DNA from: Aptenodytes patagonicus
Taxonomy: Eukaryota; Chordata; Aves; Sphenisciformes; Spheniscidae
Assembly (NCBI RefSeq): GCF_965638725.1
Contig: NC_134955.1
Span: 7,991,816-8,055,815 of the forward strand
DNA: 64,000 nucleotides
Direction: 5' to 3'
The position numbers and the translations under genes were made by a program. Shown piece by piece: positions 1-13,944 of this stretch; the first letter of the stretch is position 1; each line of letters starts with the position of its first letter. Under the pieces are notes generated by a model. That model saw only the letters and a program-made list of their open reading frames with translations, was not told where the DNA came from and did not search any database.

Positions 1-114
1 CATTACAATCATTTTGATTTCTCAATATTTAATGTAGTTCTTGCAAAATATATTAATACAAGAAGTAATTAAGTGTGGTGGTGTTTCTTGCGTTTCCTGT
101 AACATGGAAGGTTT

Positions 115-510
115 TATTAATCATAGAATCATTAGGTTGTAAGGAATCCAAAGAGTTTAGGTAGTCCAACCTCCTGCTCAAAGCTAACTGAGACCAGGCC
201 AGATTGCCTGGGGCTTTGTCCAGATGGGTCTTGAAAAAGCCCAAGAACACAGACTCCACAACCTCTCTGGTAAACCTGTTCCAATGATTAATTATCCCAT
301 AATGATTTTTTTTCTATATACCTAATCCAAGCCACTCCTGTTTCCACCTATGAGCACTGCCTCATTCTCCCACCACTATGCACCTCAGTTAAGAACCTGG
401 CTCCATTTTCCTGGTAACTTCTTAGGTATTGAAATTCTTGTTTGTCTGTTAATGGCTGCAAAATCTGTATTTGCTCAGGCTGCAAACAGAATAACTGGCA
501 ATGCCTATAA
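115..510 (-). mobile_element. CR1 LINE 3' fragment, antisense
   Basis: Reading the plus strand gives the reverse complement of a CR1 3' end. A tail-like TCATAGAATCATTAGG is followed by wording typical of CR1 copies: AGTCCAACCTCCTGCTCAAAG near 165-185, CCACAACCTCTCTGG near 256-270, CCTGTTCCAATGATTAATTA near 273-292 and AACCTGGCTCCATTTTC near 393-409. The copy is diverged, with no usable reading frame. The right boundary is uncertain; resemblance continues weakly to about 510. The family call is from memory of the CR1 consensus. Confidence 0.8.
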
Positions 511-2060
511 ATGGGGAAAATTACATTGCATTGAATTTTACATTCTTATCCGCTGATCTTTCTAAATATTTTGCACAATCATGTTTATATTTTATGAATA
601 ATTTTTAAAGATACAGGCTTTTAAAAAAAAAAAAAAAAAAAAGACGGGGAGGGACAGCAAAATATAATTTAGTTTGAGTGACAGATCACAACTAAAGACT
701 AGGAGTTAAACTACTTTCAGTTTTCTCATTACACATTCCCCTACCTGGTATCACCATTCCTAATCATACTACACCACCACTAGCTGCGAAGAAAGAAAAT
801 ATATCTTTAAATCTGGAACCAAAAGCAGGACCCTGGCAGAGCCTTGGCTTAAATAATGCCCCACTAATTAACAAGACAAAAGACAGAAACTATATGACAA
901 ATAGTAGACAGATGGGCTTCTGAAAGGAACTTCCACAAACATTTTCAGTCAGAGGGGGTTCATCTCAAAGCATCCATTCTGGCAACATTCCTTTTTCCAC
1001 TACGTTGTAAAGAACATCTCACAAGCACTGTTACTTCTGGAGCAGCAGCGCATCTCGGAGGCAGAAGTAAGCTTTGCCACCATTGGATACTGTGCTGCTG
1101 TTTTACTATTTACATGCTTAGAAATTCAGTGCACTCACATTCCCCTGGCCAATTTATTTGAGTTTATTAATTCTTTCTCCATTAGTATTTTCTGCTTGTT
1201 TTAATAACAAAAAAGCATCCTTGAGCCTGCAGGTAAAACTGAATCAAATTTTTAAAATGTCAGAGCTCTGATAAAGGCCTGGTTCTTTAGCAACTATTAA
1301 ATAATTAAGAGGTTGCAACAGCACTTTGAAATGGTCCTTGTCAATGCTTTATAATTTATTTTCATATCAAAACCATAAATCACGGGCAACCCGCATTTCT
1401 AGTGTCATTTGAAGACAGACTGTAAAGTTCTAAGGCTGTTTTGAAGAAAAGACAAAGTAAATACACTGCATTAATAAAGAAGTAAAAGAAAAACCTTTCT
1501 AGCTTAAAATTAGATTCTACAGCTAATGTTCATTTCCATTTCATGCATCTTCCTTTACATTTTCCCACTGTAATGAAAATGAATCTACTTTGTTCGCATC
1601 GAACATGAACAGACCGAGACTGAAGAAATGGCACGTCTTGGTTTATCACCCCATAACTCTTCCAACTCTTTTCTTAGTTACTGCAGCCCAACTCCTGTGA
1701 AATTGGTGAATTTCTATCCTTGATAAGGGAAGGACAAGTGAGACAATAAGATGTGAGCCAGCAGAGGTGCAAGCATGGGGTTGACAAATGCAAGAACACA
1801 TGAATGTTCAGGAATAATGGGAACTGCAAAGCTCTTTGGGGGAGTTAATCCTTTTCCACTCTGGTCCCTATAAAAATTCTCCGTGTTCTGGTGTTTTCTC
1901 AATTCACTGACTGAGGACAGCTTCTCCCTGGGTATAAACCATTGACTTCATTTGTGCATGTCATCAGGATAACTGCACATTCAATTAGCCATAGAATTCT
2001 GCATGTAATGGCCTGCATATTTGTAAGGTGCCAGTTCTGCAGGAAGCCAGGAATCCTCCA

Positions 2061-2069
2061 TCAAGGTCA
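2061..2069 (+). promoter_or_regulatory. Perfect NR5A1/SF-1 motif TCAAGGTCA
   Basis: The nine bases match the consensus monomer site of SF-1 (NR5A1), a known activator of gonadotropin genes, about 14.8 kb upstream of the FSHB promoter. Only the motif match is seen; occupancy and function are inference. Confidence 0.3.
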
Positions 2070-2879
2070 CAGATATCATCAGGGCATCCTTCTCATGGCG
2101 GATGGCTCCACCCAATGCTATTTTGCCATTGTTCACCAATTCAGGTCAATACAGACAGCCTTCCCTTTTAGGAGTACATTGGAATTAAAAACAATACACT
2201 GGGGCTCCTAGAGACCCAATAGCAATCTTAAAGAAACAAAAAAAAGCCTAATTATGTCACCTAGTTTACATTAGTTGCCTTATGACATCAGGAATGGGAT
2301 AGACCTGTCAAAAGCTCCATTTTTTCTGTCCACAAAACAGGACTTTCCTTCAGCTTTTGAGAATTTTTAATTCTGCTTTTGAATTAAAGTGTCCAGCTTT
2401 CCATGAACTTTACAACTAAGCCAAAACTAAAGGAGGAACAGATTCAAGAGTTTTCATTCTTAGGCCATGTATGATTTTTTTAAATGTAAAAACTAGACCC
2501 ACAATCCATTCAAATTTTCATCAGATTTTCAGTTATTCTGAAGTAAGATTTGTTTTTAATGAAAACCAGATATAGCTATGAAATAACTCTGCTTTTTCAG
2601 TCTTTTCAGATAGAGAGGCTTAAATAATTTTTGTAGTAATCTTAAATAATGCCATAAAGAAAGAGTCACAATAGAGCAAAGCCTTTTTGGCTTTTTTGTT
2701 TGCTTGCTTCTCCCTAAGAACATGGTTAAAGATCCCTTGGCAAGGACGGTAAAGCCTCAGTTCAGGCAGAATTCAAGTAGGAACATACAAGTTCTGGAAA
2801 TTGAAGTCTCTTGCTAAGAGCCACCATAAGCATAAAGTAACTGCCCATTCTCCTTTTTCCCTTTAAGCAAGCATGGAAA

Positions 2880-2888
2880 TCAAGGTCA
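2880..2888 (+). promoter_or_regulatory. Perfect NR5A1/SF-1 motif TCAAGGTCA
   Basis: This is a second exact site, 819 bases from the first and in the same orientation, about 14 kb upstream of FSHB. Function is inference. Confidence 0.3.
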
Positions 2889-4559
2889 AACTCTCAGGAT
2901 CAAATGTTCAGCTACTGTCAGTCAACAATTCTCAACCTCAACACAGGTACGCTGGCTACCCCAGCTGATGATACCGCTCCACAGCTTAGAAAATATGGAG
3001 GCTGAGAAACACTCAGCTTAAGCATTAAAAAAGGGAGAAACTAACATTGTTGCCTCCAAGCTTGCTAAATTATATTGTGCACTTGCAGTCCTTTGAATTC
3101 AAACCTTCTCAACTGAAAAGAAACCCTAGTAGATTACTATTAACTATTGTAAGAGTGCAAGTGGTACACTACCTGCAAAAGCAAAACATTCCTGTGCTAA
3201 AGAAAAATACTGCTGCAATGAGATCCAAATATGCACAATTTACCTTGAAGGATTTCTAGAAAAATTAATTACTAATTTTTCCTCTGAGCTAAAGCAGGTT
3301 TCATGTGGTATCAAAGTTGCACATAGATCGGGACAGCAACTGTAGAAAATAACAAGTGCGGTATTTAACTCTCTAATTGAAAGAGAAGCAAGTCATTGCT
3401 AACAAGACAGGTCTGAGCTAACTTCATATCTGTGCCCACTATATGCTTAAAAAAAGCTTTAATAGAGGAATCCAATATATCTGCATCAGAGAAAATGCCG
3501 TTCTGATATCAAAGATATATGTTCGCTTCTCTTTCCTTGTCTCATAATTTTTTTTCCCTCCCAAAAAATGAGGTAACATGAACCAAATACCTTGCTTTAG
3601 AAGGAAAGAAAAAATGTAGCTATTACGTGGTTTCTAGGTATGTTCATCACTAAAGGGCTGATCAGAATTTCTTCAGAGGAAAACTTTGACAGTGAAGGCA
3701 GATCCCACACCAAAAATCTCTAAATAAAACTAAGTTTAGGTGGCATTAACGATGAAAGGACAAGAGAAGGCTGAAGACAATGGAAAAATAAATGAAAATG
3801 ATCAGTGGTCTGCAGACTTAGCACAGGGATATCCAGGGAACAGTACAAGATGATACTGTTGGAAATCAGAAACAGTAAATCTATGCAGGAAGATCATCAG
3901 AAATACATTAGAAGCATAAGATACTAGAAACAACTGAAAGACCTATGTCTTTATATTCGCATGCATGCAGCCTCAGTGAAGGAAGTGTATTCACTGAAAT
4001 TTCTTACGCAAGAAACACCTTTCTGATCTAAAGACTGTAATGCATAAAATTCCTGCAAACAGAATGGAAGGCACTTGAACTATAGTAAGAAATGCAAACA
4101 CCAAATTTATAACATTCCTTTTGCTTAAATATTAGTCTTCCCACACGATAAAGGAAAGTGATGGGTATTCCAAGTTACTTGTTCTTTAGTCAGAGGAATA
4201 TCTCAGAGGAAATAACCCAGTAGAAAAACCAATCTGCCCAAGCCCTTCCTTCTTAAGGCAAAGAAAATTACTTCATTGTCAGAATTATAGTAAAAACAAA
4301 CTACAAAATAATTAAATTAGTCTGACTGGGAGACTGCCACTCTTCTTCTGCCGTCAACGATACGAAACTGAAGGGACTGTGAGCACTGCTGTGAAAGTCT
4401 CCCAGCTACAGAAATTATTCTTTCTTCTGTCTGAAAGCCATCTGTAAGAACATGATCCAAAGACAAGCAGACAGACTCTGCTACAATATGTTCCTACCAA
4501 CAAATGTATCATGCTGCCTCCTAAAGCCCATTGTTGTTTCCAGGCTAAATTTATTCATT

Positions 4560-5570
4560 AGCAGGTTTAGAACTATTTATCCCTCAGCTGACACCGTACC
4601 TTAGTTCAAGCATTTAGCCATCCCGATACATGCTTCCCACTACATTTATAGAGAGAACACACATCTCTCTCAGCCTTATTTTGCTAGGCTTACCAAACCA
4701 CTTCTCTGGGCCAGCATCTACACTGCCACATTATATAGCGCTGCCTGTTCCAGACTAGCAATGCACGAGCCAGCTCTAGTCCTACAACCACGATCTCTGT
4801 GAGCATACTACCCTGCCCATGCTAATGAATTACAGGCAAAGCTCTCCGTTTCCCACACTCATCTGAGCGATGCACGGGCTCCAGCTTAACTTCAACTGAT
4901 TTAGCTGACCTGTACCACACATAGAGTCTACCTGAGGAGGTCTTACCAGTACAACAGCATTACTAATTTCTCCTGTTTGTTATACCCGAGCATCACATTT
5001 GCCATTTTCACTGCCCTATCACTGCTAAAACATAATTATCTTGCAGCTGATTAGTATACTCATGTGTTGCTTCTTGTCAGTCATTACACACTGATGAAGC
5101 TCTAGCTGATAGCAGAAATTCTTGCAATTAGTACCTAACTGCACGACCTTGCAATTTATTACTGTATTTCATCCTGTTTCTATTAGTTCACTTCAAATTC
5201 ACTCAGCCGGTTTCACCTCATCTTTGAATCAAATGATGATTTCCAGCTCTAAGACATCAATGTATTCACCTGCTATTTACAACAGGATAAAAATGAAAAA
5301 AAGATGCATAAGATTGATGCTTACACTATTCTGGAGTCTCTCTTTCAGACCACTAGTTCTTACCTCATTAAAATTTTCATTATTGCATTGACTTTTTCAT
5401 CACTTCACAATTTATCCGCTACGCACAACCTTTTCCAGCTAAACAACACTTTACATGGCACAATACCAAATACATTCCTGGAGACTTTATAAGTAAGATC
5501 TGCTGTAGTCTCTTTGCTTATAAAAGAGTCAAAATGAACAAGGTTATCAGGCTGATCTATCACAATCTGT
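4560..5570 (-). mobile_element. Ancient CR1/L3-like LINE fossil (RT region), antisense
   Basis: The plus strand resembles a degraded reverse complement of an old amniote CR1-type reverse transcriptase region. Landmarks are a pattern like TGCACGACCTTGCAATTTATTACTG with TTTCATCCTGTTTCTATTAG around 5140-5188, a CATCAATGTATTCACC block near 5255, GACCACTAGTTCTTACC near 5348 (reverse complement of the stretch that encodes VTSGVPQG in intact copies), and AGATCTGCTGTAGTCTC near 5498. There are many small indels and no open frame. It is much older than the 30 kb copy. The family name is from memory and could be L3 or another CR1 clade. Confidence 0.55.
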
Positions 5571-8500
5571 CTTAATTAGTTTTTTGTTGTTCCTTTATTA
5601 TTTTCCTTTATGTTTTTGCTTACTTTTTCAGTTGGTAAGTTCACAATCCTTGCATACTATTAATTCAGACTCGTGGGTATACAGTTGTCCACATGTTTTT
5701 AGGTTTGGGTTTGATTTGGGTTTTTTTCTAATACAGATGTTATGTATTCTCCAATTTTTATATACCACTCCAGTTTTAAGAGACTAAGTACAGGATCCTT
5801 GCTAGTAGAAATTTCACATGCCAGTTTTTCCACTGTTACAGAGTGAAGTGTAAGTATGTTGAGTATAACCACTTTTAAGGTACGTTATAAAGTTCTTTCA
5901 TAAAACTTTTTTTCCCGAAGACAGTTATAGTAAAAGTTGTCATTTATGGAAATGGGAGATCTTTTTGGTTAATTGTTGAGATATTGCTTTGTTAGCTGAG
6001 AGATCGTTAGTAACTTTGTTGAAGTGTGACATTTTGTCTTGCACAGAAACACGGTAAGCTTATGGAAAAAGTTTCTGAAGCACAGGAAAGATTTCCATTT
6101 TCTCTCACACATATACAGATATTGATAAATACTTAAAGAAAAAATGAAAAAAGGCATAGATTTGCTTCATTGACAGTAACTCCATTTAGCTGTAGTATAA
6201 TACAGTTCATTGCAGAGCAAAGGATATAATAAACTTTTTCACCTAAAACTTGCAGCCATTTTTCCTCACATAATTTATTTCCTTATGATATAAAGTCTGT
6301 AATTTGCTTGAGAGGCAGAATCCAATTATTCCCTAATTAAGAAAATCCACATCCTTTGTTTAACTGGAAGGGATCCAGACTCAAATAGTTGATTGTCTCT
6401 TTTGTCACCATTAACAAAAAAGAATTCTTTATGTTTTCAGGAAATAGCATCAATTATTTCTTCTAGATTTAATTCCTGGAAGATGACTCTTATCTTAGGC
6501 CTGGGTAGACCGAGTATCAGGGACAGTTTTACAGCATCGTACTAGACTCAAACTATAGTCTCTATACGTCATAAATTTCCCAATTTGCATATCTAGGAGT
6601 TGCACTTTTTAAATAAGGTGCTGCAGAGAGATCCTTGAACATCACACAAAGGCCAGACTTGCAGATGTCTGTGCAAGTTTGACCTGATCTCAGTGTGGGC
6701 TGGGAGTTATGTCTTGATACTAAAATTCTGACCTGCACATGTGCACTGGAAAACAGCAACACTATGTCATTTGCATGTAAAAGTGCATGTATGCTTTTGA
6801 AATTCTCTGAGTCTTAACTGCTGCTTGTTGGGAATGTATAATTTCTTTCTAAAACTTGTTTCCATCCCCATGGGATAGTGGATTGGGACTTGAGAATATC
6901 TGGTACACATTATTATTTATAAGGCTTAAAAGCAAGGACCCCTCCTTTCCCCAATCTTATAGTACCCATGATATATTTGTCTTCAATTTCCTTATAAAGG
7001 GTTCCCAGATTATATAGGGATCAGTGTCTTACAAAACTATATAATAATCTTTCACAATTTCTGTTTTATGCTGAAAGGGGGTGGGAGGGAAGAAACTCAG
7101 CAGATAAGGGAGGAAAAAAATCATCATTCAAAATTCAGAACAGCTAAATAGGTCATTCAAGTCTTATAATAATCTCCAGTATCCAGAGGCAGGTGATGAC
7201 ATTGGTAGTCAGGAACAGAAATTAAGAATACAGAATGCTGGCATTTTTTTAGAGCTTATAGGTCTCATGAACGCTGGATTGTCTCTAGCACACGTGATGC
7301 TCTATGGGGTAACCCTTAAGTACATTATCAAGTGTATGAAGGCAAAAAGATGTATGAGAATATGCATAACAGCTCCACAGCCTTAAAATATCTGCATTTT
7401 AAGCCACTCAAATACAGTGGCCTAAATACTGCTTAGAATCCTTTAAATAGTACTGAAGGTAATGACTAGCCCTCTCACTGTGGCAACAACCACTTCTCTG
7501 ATCTCACTTTTGCATTAGCCAGTATTGGCTAATGAATCACGGTCGCTTCAGTTAGCCAGCCAAGAAATTCATCAAAAAGCTTCCTCTCTTACAGTCTGCA
7601 GAAGGTAACTAATCATTTAATTTCATTAGCAACTTCGCTCCACTCATAAAAGTATGGTAGCACACTTCCTGTGACCTCATCTGAAGCCACAAAAAGGTTG
7701 TCTATAATGGGAGAATGGTTGTGGACATACGATGGAAGTTTTCTCAGCTGATTCTAAAAGTACCTGCTGAGCCTTCTATTCTTTTCTAAAATGTTCAAAC
7801 CTAACAGATTGATAACCGAGGCCTGAGGTCTACCTCCTCACCCCTCCTGTACCCTCAGACCGCAGTGCAGATCCTAGTGTTCTCAGCCAGTGAGAGATCT
7901 GCCTTAAGCATTTTACAAGTCTACCAAAACCACAGGCTATTAAATTACCCATCAAGATTCCACGGGCTGCAATGAACACACCAGTTCTCATCTCTTCTTC
8001 CAAGACTGTGTCTATGGCACTATCACATCATAGCCTTTCCAGGTTATTTAGGAAAGGGCATATTATATAGCAGAAGTCATTTTCTCTTTCAGTGCCCTGC
8101 CTGCTCAGCTGTCTTGTGAAGATTTTATGTCCACTACCTATGGAAACTGAGATGTGAAACAAAAACCTCTGTTTGGAGGTTTGGCCAGCAACTGTGGGAT
8201 TCACAGTATTTACAGACACCCAGAAATTTTATCAGATAGATGGATATATTGACAGTTTCTTTCAGAAGTATCATTATGTAAAAGTCATTCAAATAGAAAT
8301 TAGAATTGAATAAGAGACAAATATGACAAACATTTTTCTGAAAATGCCTGTTAATCTTCAGGATGCAATAAAAAGTGATAAAATGTGATAGCAAAACAGA
8401 ATGGCAAACAGTGGACAACACTGTTTCTACTGAAAGTTTCCTAGTTTTTGAGGATTGAAAGCAAAAATAAAGCCTAATAAAAATCAGACTTTCATTAACA

Positions 8501-9468
8501 ATCTGCTTGACAACATTACATGGGAACACAGGGAGTACAACTTGGAGTAAACATCATTCTTTTTCAAGGTTTAGAGAATAGTAAGATGAGTGAGGTTCCC
8601 TCACAGGACATAGAAAGACCGCTTGAAGTTAGGAGGAATGCCCCTCAGTATACACACTCTGCAATGAGTGGGTGGAAATGACATGGAGAGGACCGCTATA
8701 TACACTTTCCCGTAAATCTTCTTTCTCTATCCCAAACAAGGCGCATTAGAAGCAGGAGGACTACACTCTCCCTATCCACTTTCAGAGCAACTCTATGCTT
8801 AAGACACCAGCAGGAATGATTATGCTTAATGTTCCACAGTTTAGAGAGCAAGAATAGAGAAGGCATGTTTTCTTGAGCACAATTCTCTGTGCCTCTTATA
8901 CACAGGAACAAGCAAAATGGCCTGAAGTAATTCATGTCACTGCATTTAAAGACTGCGGTATTATCACCACTCTTACCGTGAGAGTTCTGAAACGTCTTTT
9001 CGCCCAAAGGCTTTACTAGATCTAGAAAGGACTCAGCATGGCAGGAATCTGGCTAATAGCCAGGAGGCTTAAAGTGCTGTTTCAGTTCTCAACCCTAGCA
9101 TTTAGTTTTGCTTGCCGCAATGCTGTAAAATCTGCTTTAGCTGTGAAGCAACTTTCAGCAACGCGTGAACTTTTACTCAAGACCACGAGATGGCACCACA
9201 ATAAGCCACAAAACCCGTTGAATTATCAGCAACTACGATCTTGCTCATTTATATAATTAATAAAGCAATTGAGTAGGACTGGCTCTTTTTCAGGCAGTAC
9301 TACAGAGATTACAAATGGATTTCTGCTCAGTGACTTTTCTATTCCTATAAAGCTGAGCAGCCAGTGTTTAGACTGATCCATTTCAAACAGCTGTTTAATA
9401 CTCTGCTGAAACAGACACAACATAAATCAATATTTTAAAAGGTGATCAGTGACCACAGGTATCCAATT

Positions 9469-9477
9469 TCAAGGTCA
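9469..9477 (+). promoter_or_regulatory. Perfect NR5A1/SF-1 motif TCAAGGTCA
   Basis: This is the third exact copy of the SF-1 consensus, about 7.4 kb upstream of the FSHB promoter. A motif match only. Confidence 0.25.
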
Positions 9478-12400
9478 TTTTAATCACATTTAGGAACCCT
9501 CATTTCACAGGCTGGCTCATTCAACTTGTCCTGCATGACGCCTGCCCTGTTCCTTCCTCCCACACCACTATTCAACTCCTCTGCCTACCCCAGTGCCCTG
9601 CCTGGCACCTCATGCTCCCCCAGTCCCACACAGAGCTGCCTACCAAGTGGGCCTTCACTGCCTGACACCTGCCATGGAGGTAGGAGACGAGGGTCCCAAG
9701 CCTCTAATGAGACAGAATAAAAATGAGTTTCTAGGGTCCTTGGCAAGATAAGAGGGACTCCAGGATCCTAAAGGGAACGATGAGCAGTATTTTCTGATGT
9801 CAGTCTGGCCAAGACTCTGGTTGGAGGTTCCAGCCATCAAGTAGCTTTACTTTTCTGCCATCAGAAAGCTATCCATCTTCTGACATCATGTCACATACAG
9901 GATTGTTTACCCGACAGGCTAAGCAGCCAATACATCCCACCGTAGCACAGCCTGGTGCAGTGCACGCTCTCAGTCACGCGACATGGAAGGCTCCTCCTGT
10001 CTATCAGACCCTCCCAGCTATTTTTTAATGCCCTTAAATAACAGAGTGCTTCTGGTCACTATAATTCACATCCCCCAGACTATAACGGTGTTTCACCTTC
10101 CTGCTTCCTATCAGGAACAGTATTTCCAGGTTTTACCTATGGATTGGAAAGGGCATGAAAGGCTGATATTATGGCACAAACTGCTTCGTGCACTTCTCTA
10201 CTCAACCTCCAATGATCACCAAGGAAACAACATCAAATCCAGAAGCCATTAACACAATACCCAAAATAACACACCTCCAAATAAGCTTTCTAAACCTGTA
10301 TTTGAATAAATATGGTGCCTGTGCATTGCTCCCCAAAATGCGTTCAGCCCTCAGCAGGCAAAAGGTTCCCAATACTCTGAATTAAATGAATGTGATTTTC
10401 TGACTGCTATCACATCATAGTTTTTTAAAATTCAGTGACATTAAGGTGCTCAGATATTTATTTTTCAGTATCTCTTATCAATTTTGGATTTTTTTTCTGT
10501 AGTAAAATGACCACATGGCAGCGTGAGGTCAAATCCTCTAGAAACATGAGCAAAACTGAATTGTTGGTACTCAGAACTGGAATGCTGGAGTCCGAGAGCT
10601 GCTACCAGAAAAAGAGAGAAATCTTGGGGTCTTGGTCTGGCCAATGCCAGGAAAATGTCTGGAGGGATGAGATAGACAATAATTTCTTCCACCAGGGGAA
10701 TAACCCTAAACTCTGACTCTGCCACAAACACACTTCAAGCTCTGTCGCAGGCGACAGGGGCAACAAGGCCATGGTTCTCTTCCCCTCCCTAGAAGTCTGC
10801 TGCCCTGCCACAGCTTGCTTTGCTTATGCCTGGGACTCATTCTGCGTAAGAACAGTGGCACTGCTACAGCATGGTTAATGAGGAGAGAGTATCATATGAA
10901 CAAAAAAGGCAGAATGGGAAGGAAAGGAAAGAGCTGCATCCTTCACTGAGAACAGTGAACACAGATCCTGCTAACCACCGGTTTGGCTGAACAGCGTATA
11001 ATGCTATATAAAGTAACCAAAAGTTAAGACTTCAGCTCAAGCCTGAACCTGCCAAATTCATACCTACTTTATTTAAGAATAAAGCCTCTGGTTTTAATTA
11101 TTATAATTGTCTGGAAAAATACACTTTCATCAGGAATTCAGCCAAATACAATGCTTGGTTTTTTATTTCGTCATTCTGCTAATACAACCTAACAAGTAAG
11201 ATTTGGTTTTCGTATTGAGCTGTATACTGGGCTGATACCCGTAAAGCTTTTTTTTTAAGCTTCAGATCTGTTTCCTCATTAAAGATCTGCAGTACTGATT
11301 CCTGCAGTAGTTTCGTGAAATTTCTTTGCAAATTTGCAATCCGATCACAATCAAACTCCTACAGCTCACAGAGCAACTCCAGCACCCTATATTCTGCACA
11401 ATAATGGCTCCATGCCCTAGAATAAAGATTCCATAGGACTGCTGAGAAAAAATAATTTAAAAAATATATTCAGAATCCCTAAAAGACTATTCTAAATACA
11501 GCTGGTCAGATAAAATGTTAAAATCGCAGCTGAAGAAGGCTATGGCTGTATGCATTCTTTTCAACCTATTTTTCTTAAGCAATTTGACCTAAAAATTACT
11601 GCACTTGCAAAAAGAATATGGGTCAGACATCTCCAGCCTAAGACTTTATTTAGCAACCCAAATAAGACGGGCTTTTCATCCATTATCCAAGTGTGCTGAA
11701 TTGTTCTGCATCAACTTTATTGTGTTATCAAGGCACACTATCAGCAGGATTCAAATAAGCCTTATGTTGCGTATCATAGCTGTAGTTTGAAGACAATTAG
11801 CAGGTGCTGTTGTCTATTGCGAATAAGGCACAGCCCTGCCAAACTCAGTTTTAGAAGAAATGCACATTTTTTTCAGAAGTCCTACCTAAAATCCATCATA
11901 GACAAATGTTTGCCCAGCTTCTTAGCAAGGTTACAGAACGTAATAGAAATACTGATGAATTTTTAGTGTCTGAAACATTGTTTTTTTTATTTCTAGGTTT
12001 AACAAAATATGAACATGACAGAGCAGTGAAACAAGCTACCCAGAAAAAAAAAATGCAATCATTCCTTACACAAACTATTAATGGCAGCCTTTGTCCTTTG
12101 GACTCAAGTCATTCTTTAATATTTGGGTCTTGAAGTATTATTTACATAAAAGTTTAAAAACAATAAATGTTGTTATTGGTAGAATCTGTGTACATTTGTT
12201 GTAAACACTGACAAGAAAGAAAACCAGGCGGCTTCCTAGCTCAGAAATTGCCAGGTTTGCCACTCGGCAAGTTGTGTCAATGAAGCTAAGTATCTCAGCT
12301 TTCTCGCAAGCACTTACTTTTAGGAAGCATATGCAGTACCAAAGCACTCAAATGCAGTCAAATTGGATTTGGCTTTTCAAATGAATACTCAGATATGTTT

Positions 12401-13889
12401 GTTTGTTTTTCATTTTGGTTTGGATTTCAAAATTCAGCCAGCTCCTGATTAATATGGTTTAAGAGCAATATGCAGATGTGTCTCTTTAGCAACCTAAGAT
12501 CACTGTTCTCCAAAACAGAAGTCCAAAAAACTCTCATACATTTTTTCCAAAAATTTACCATTTCTGTAGGTAAATAGCAAATGACAAATTTCAAATTTGT
12601 TGAAAACTTACTCTACAAAGATTATTTCAATGAAGTTCATTGAAACCTAGGTTTCCTGCCAGCTTTCTCATCTGACTGCTCAGAAGCCTATCAAGCTGGG
12701 TTGCGGAGGATACTACATTTCCAAGGCTGGGGAACCCAGTGCTTCCACTGTTTGCAGCTGCCTAGGCAGTCCACGCGTACGCTCTGGCTTCAACAGACAG
12801 TAAGTTGTGACAGAAAGACAGTAACCTGAAACAACTCAACAATGAAAAGGCTCTTCTTCTGTGGAGGATTTCACACTTTTGGGGTTTCTTTTTTAAGAAT
12901 GAAATGAAAATTTAAAAAACAAGCTGGTCATCCTCTCTCGGATAGTTTTGCTTCCATTCACACTGAACTCGTCTCCTACTTAACAACCCATGAGTCACAA
13001 GTAAATCCAGAGAGCTCTCTACTACTGCTCAGTGAGGAAGATGACACCACTTCGCATGGTTCCTTCTTTACAGGCACACACAGGCACCACTTGAATTCGA
13101 GTGAAACAGACCTGGGCATGCCTCTGTACTCTGTGCAAGCCCAGCAAAAACAAACCATAATGGATCACATCAGATGCAGCCTCACTCCCATTTCTAGTTT
13201 CTTCAACTCATATCCTCATAGAAATATTTCTGCACTTTCGCTACCAACAGCATAACGGCAATCCCATACGGACCCAAGAACTGCCCACGTAACAAAAAGG
13301 AAACCCTAGCTGGTTACGTATTAGTGGAATATATGACTTTAAATATATTGTCCATCAGGTCTCTCCCTTGCTTTGTCAACTCTTGTCTAATATGACTAAC
13401 CTATTTTGTTGAGACCATTAAGATGCTTTCTTGTTCTTGTTGAAAAACACTAGTCGTACCCAGAAAGCTTAAAATAAAACAGTAGTGCCCCAGGACAGCC
13501 ACAGGATCAAAAATGCTATTTATTCACACACAGAGAAGCTATTCCTAGGGGGAAAAAAAAAGGTACTTTTCATTGGAAAAATAAAATACTCAGAAACAAA
13601 GTGAGATGGTAAAATGAAAGAACGCTAAAGGAAAAAAAGAAAAAAGCATTCCTAACAAACATATAATTTTTAAACTTCATTTAGTCTTGAGCAGAATCCT
13701 AACATACATTTCCTAGCAGATACCACTGGAGTTACCAAATGATCTTATATAAGAAACCAAGATCACACTGTGGTTTTGCAAGAGCAAACAGCTGAAGGTT
13801 TTAAGAATCCCATCACTAAAAAGGGTAAGAAAATGCAGCTAGTTTACATATTCAGAAATGTGGTATAAAAATCAGCCATGAATGAATTT

Positions 13890-13944
13890 ATATCATGTTT
13901 TATATATTAAAACATGTTTTAATATCATGTTTTATATATTAAAA
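13890..13944. repeat. 23-bp AT-rich direct repeat, two copies
   Basis: ATATCATGTTTTATATATTA plus AAA occurs at 13890-13912 and again at 13922-13944, so the copies start 32 bases apart. Between them is AACATGTTT-like sequence, giving local hairpin potential. It looks like a local duplication. Confidence 0.75.

Larger units (their letters stand above)
511..4559. other. Gene-free AT-rich interval
   Basis: No coding exon, RNA gene or recent repeat could be recognised. There is an A-run at about 623-642. Two perfect TCAAGGTCA motifs lie at 2061-2069 and 2880-2888 (see the separate entries). Short open frames here have no recognisable protein similarity. Confidence 0.5.

Noticed and set aside
8134-8529. 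A 131-codon minus-strand frame
   Set aside because: No recognisable protein family, no splice or promoter context, and composition like the AT-rich surroundings.
10690-10760. Possible MIR-like wording (CTCTGACTCTGCCACAAAC)
   Set aside because: Only one short block matches and the expected neighbouring MIR blocks are missing.
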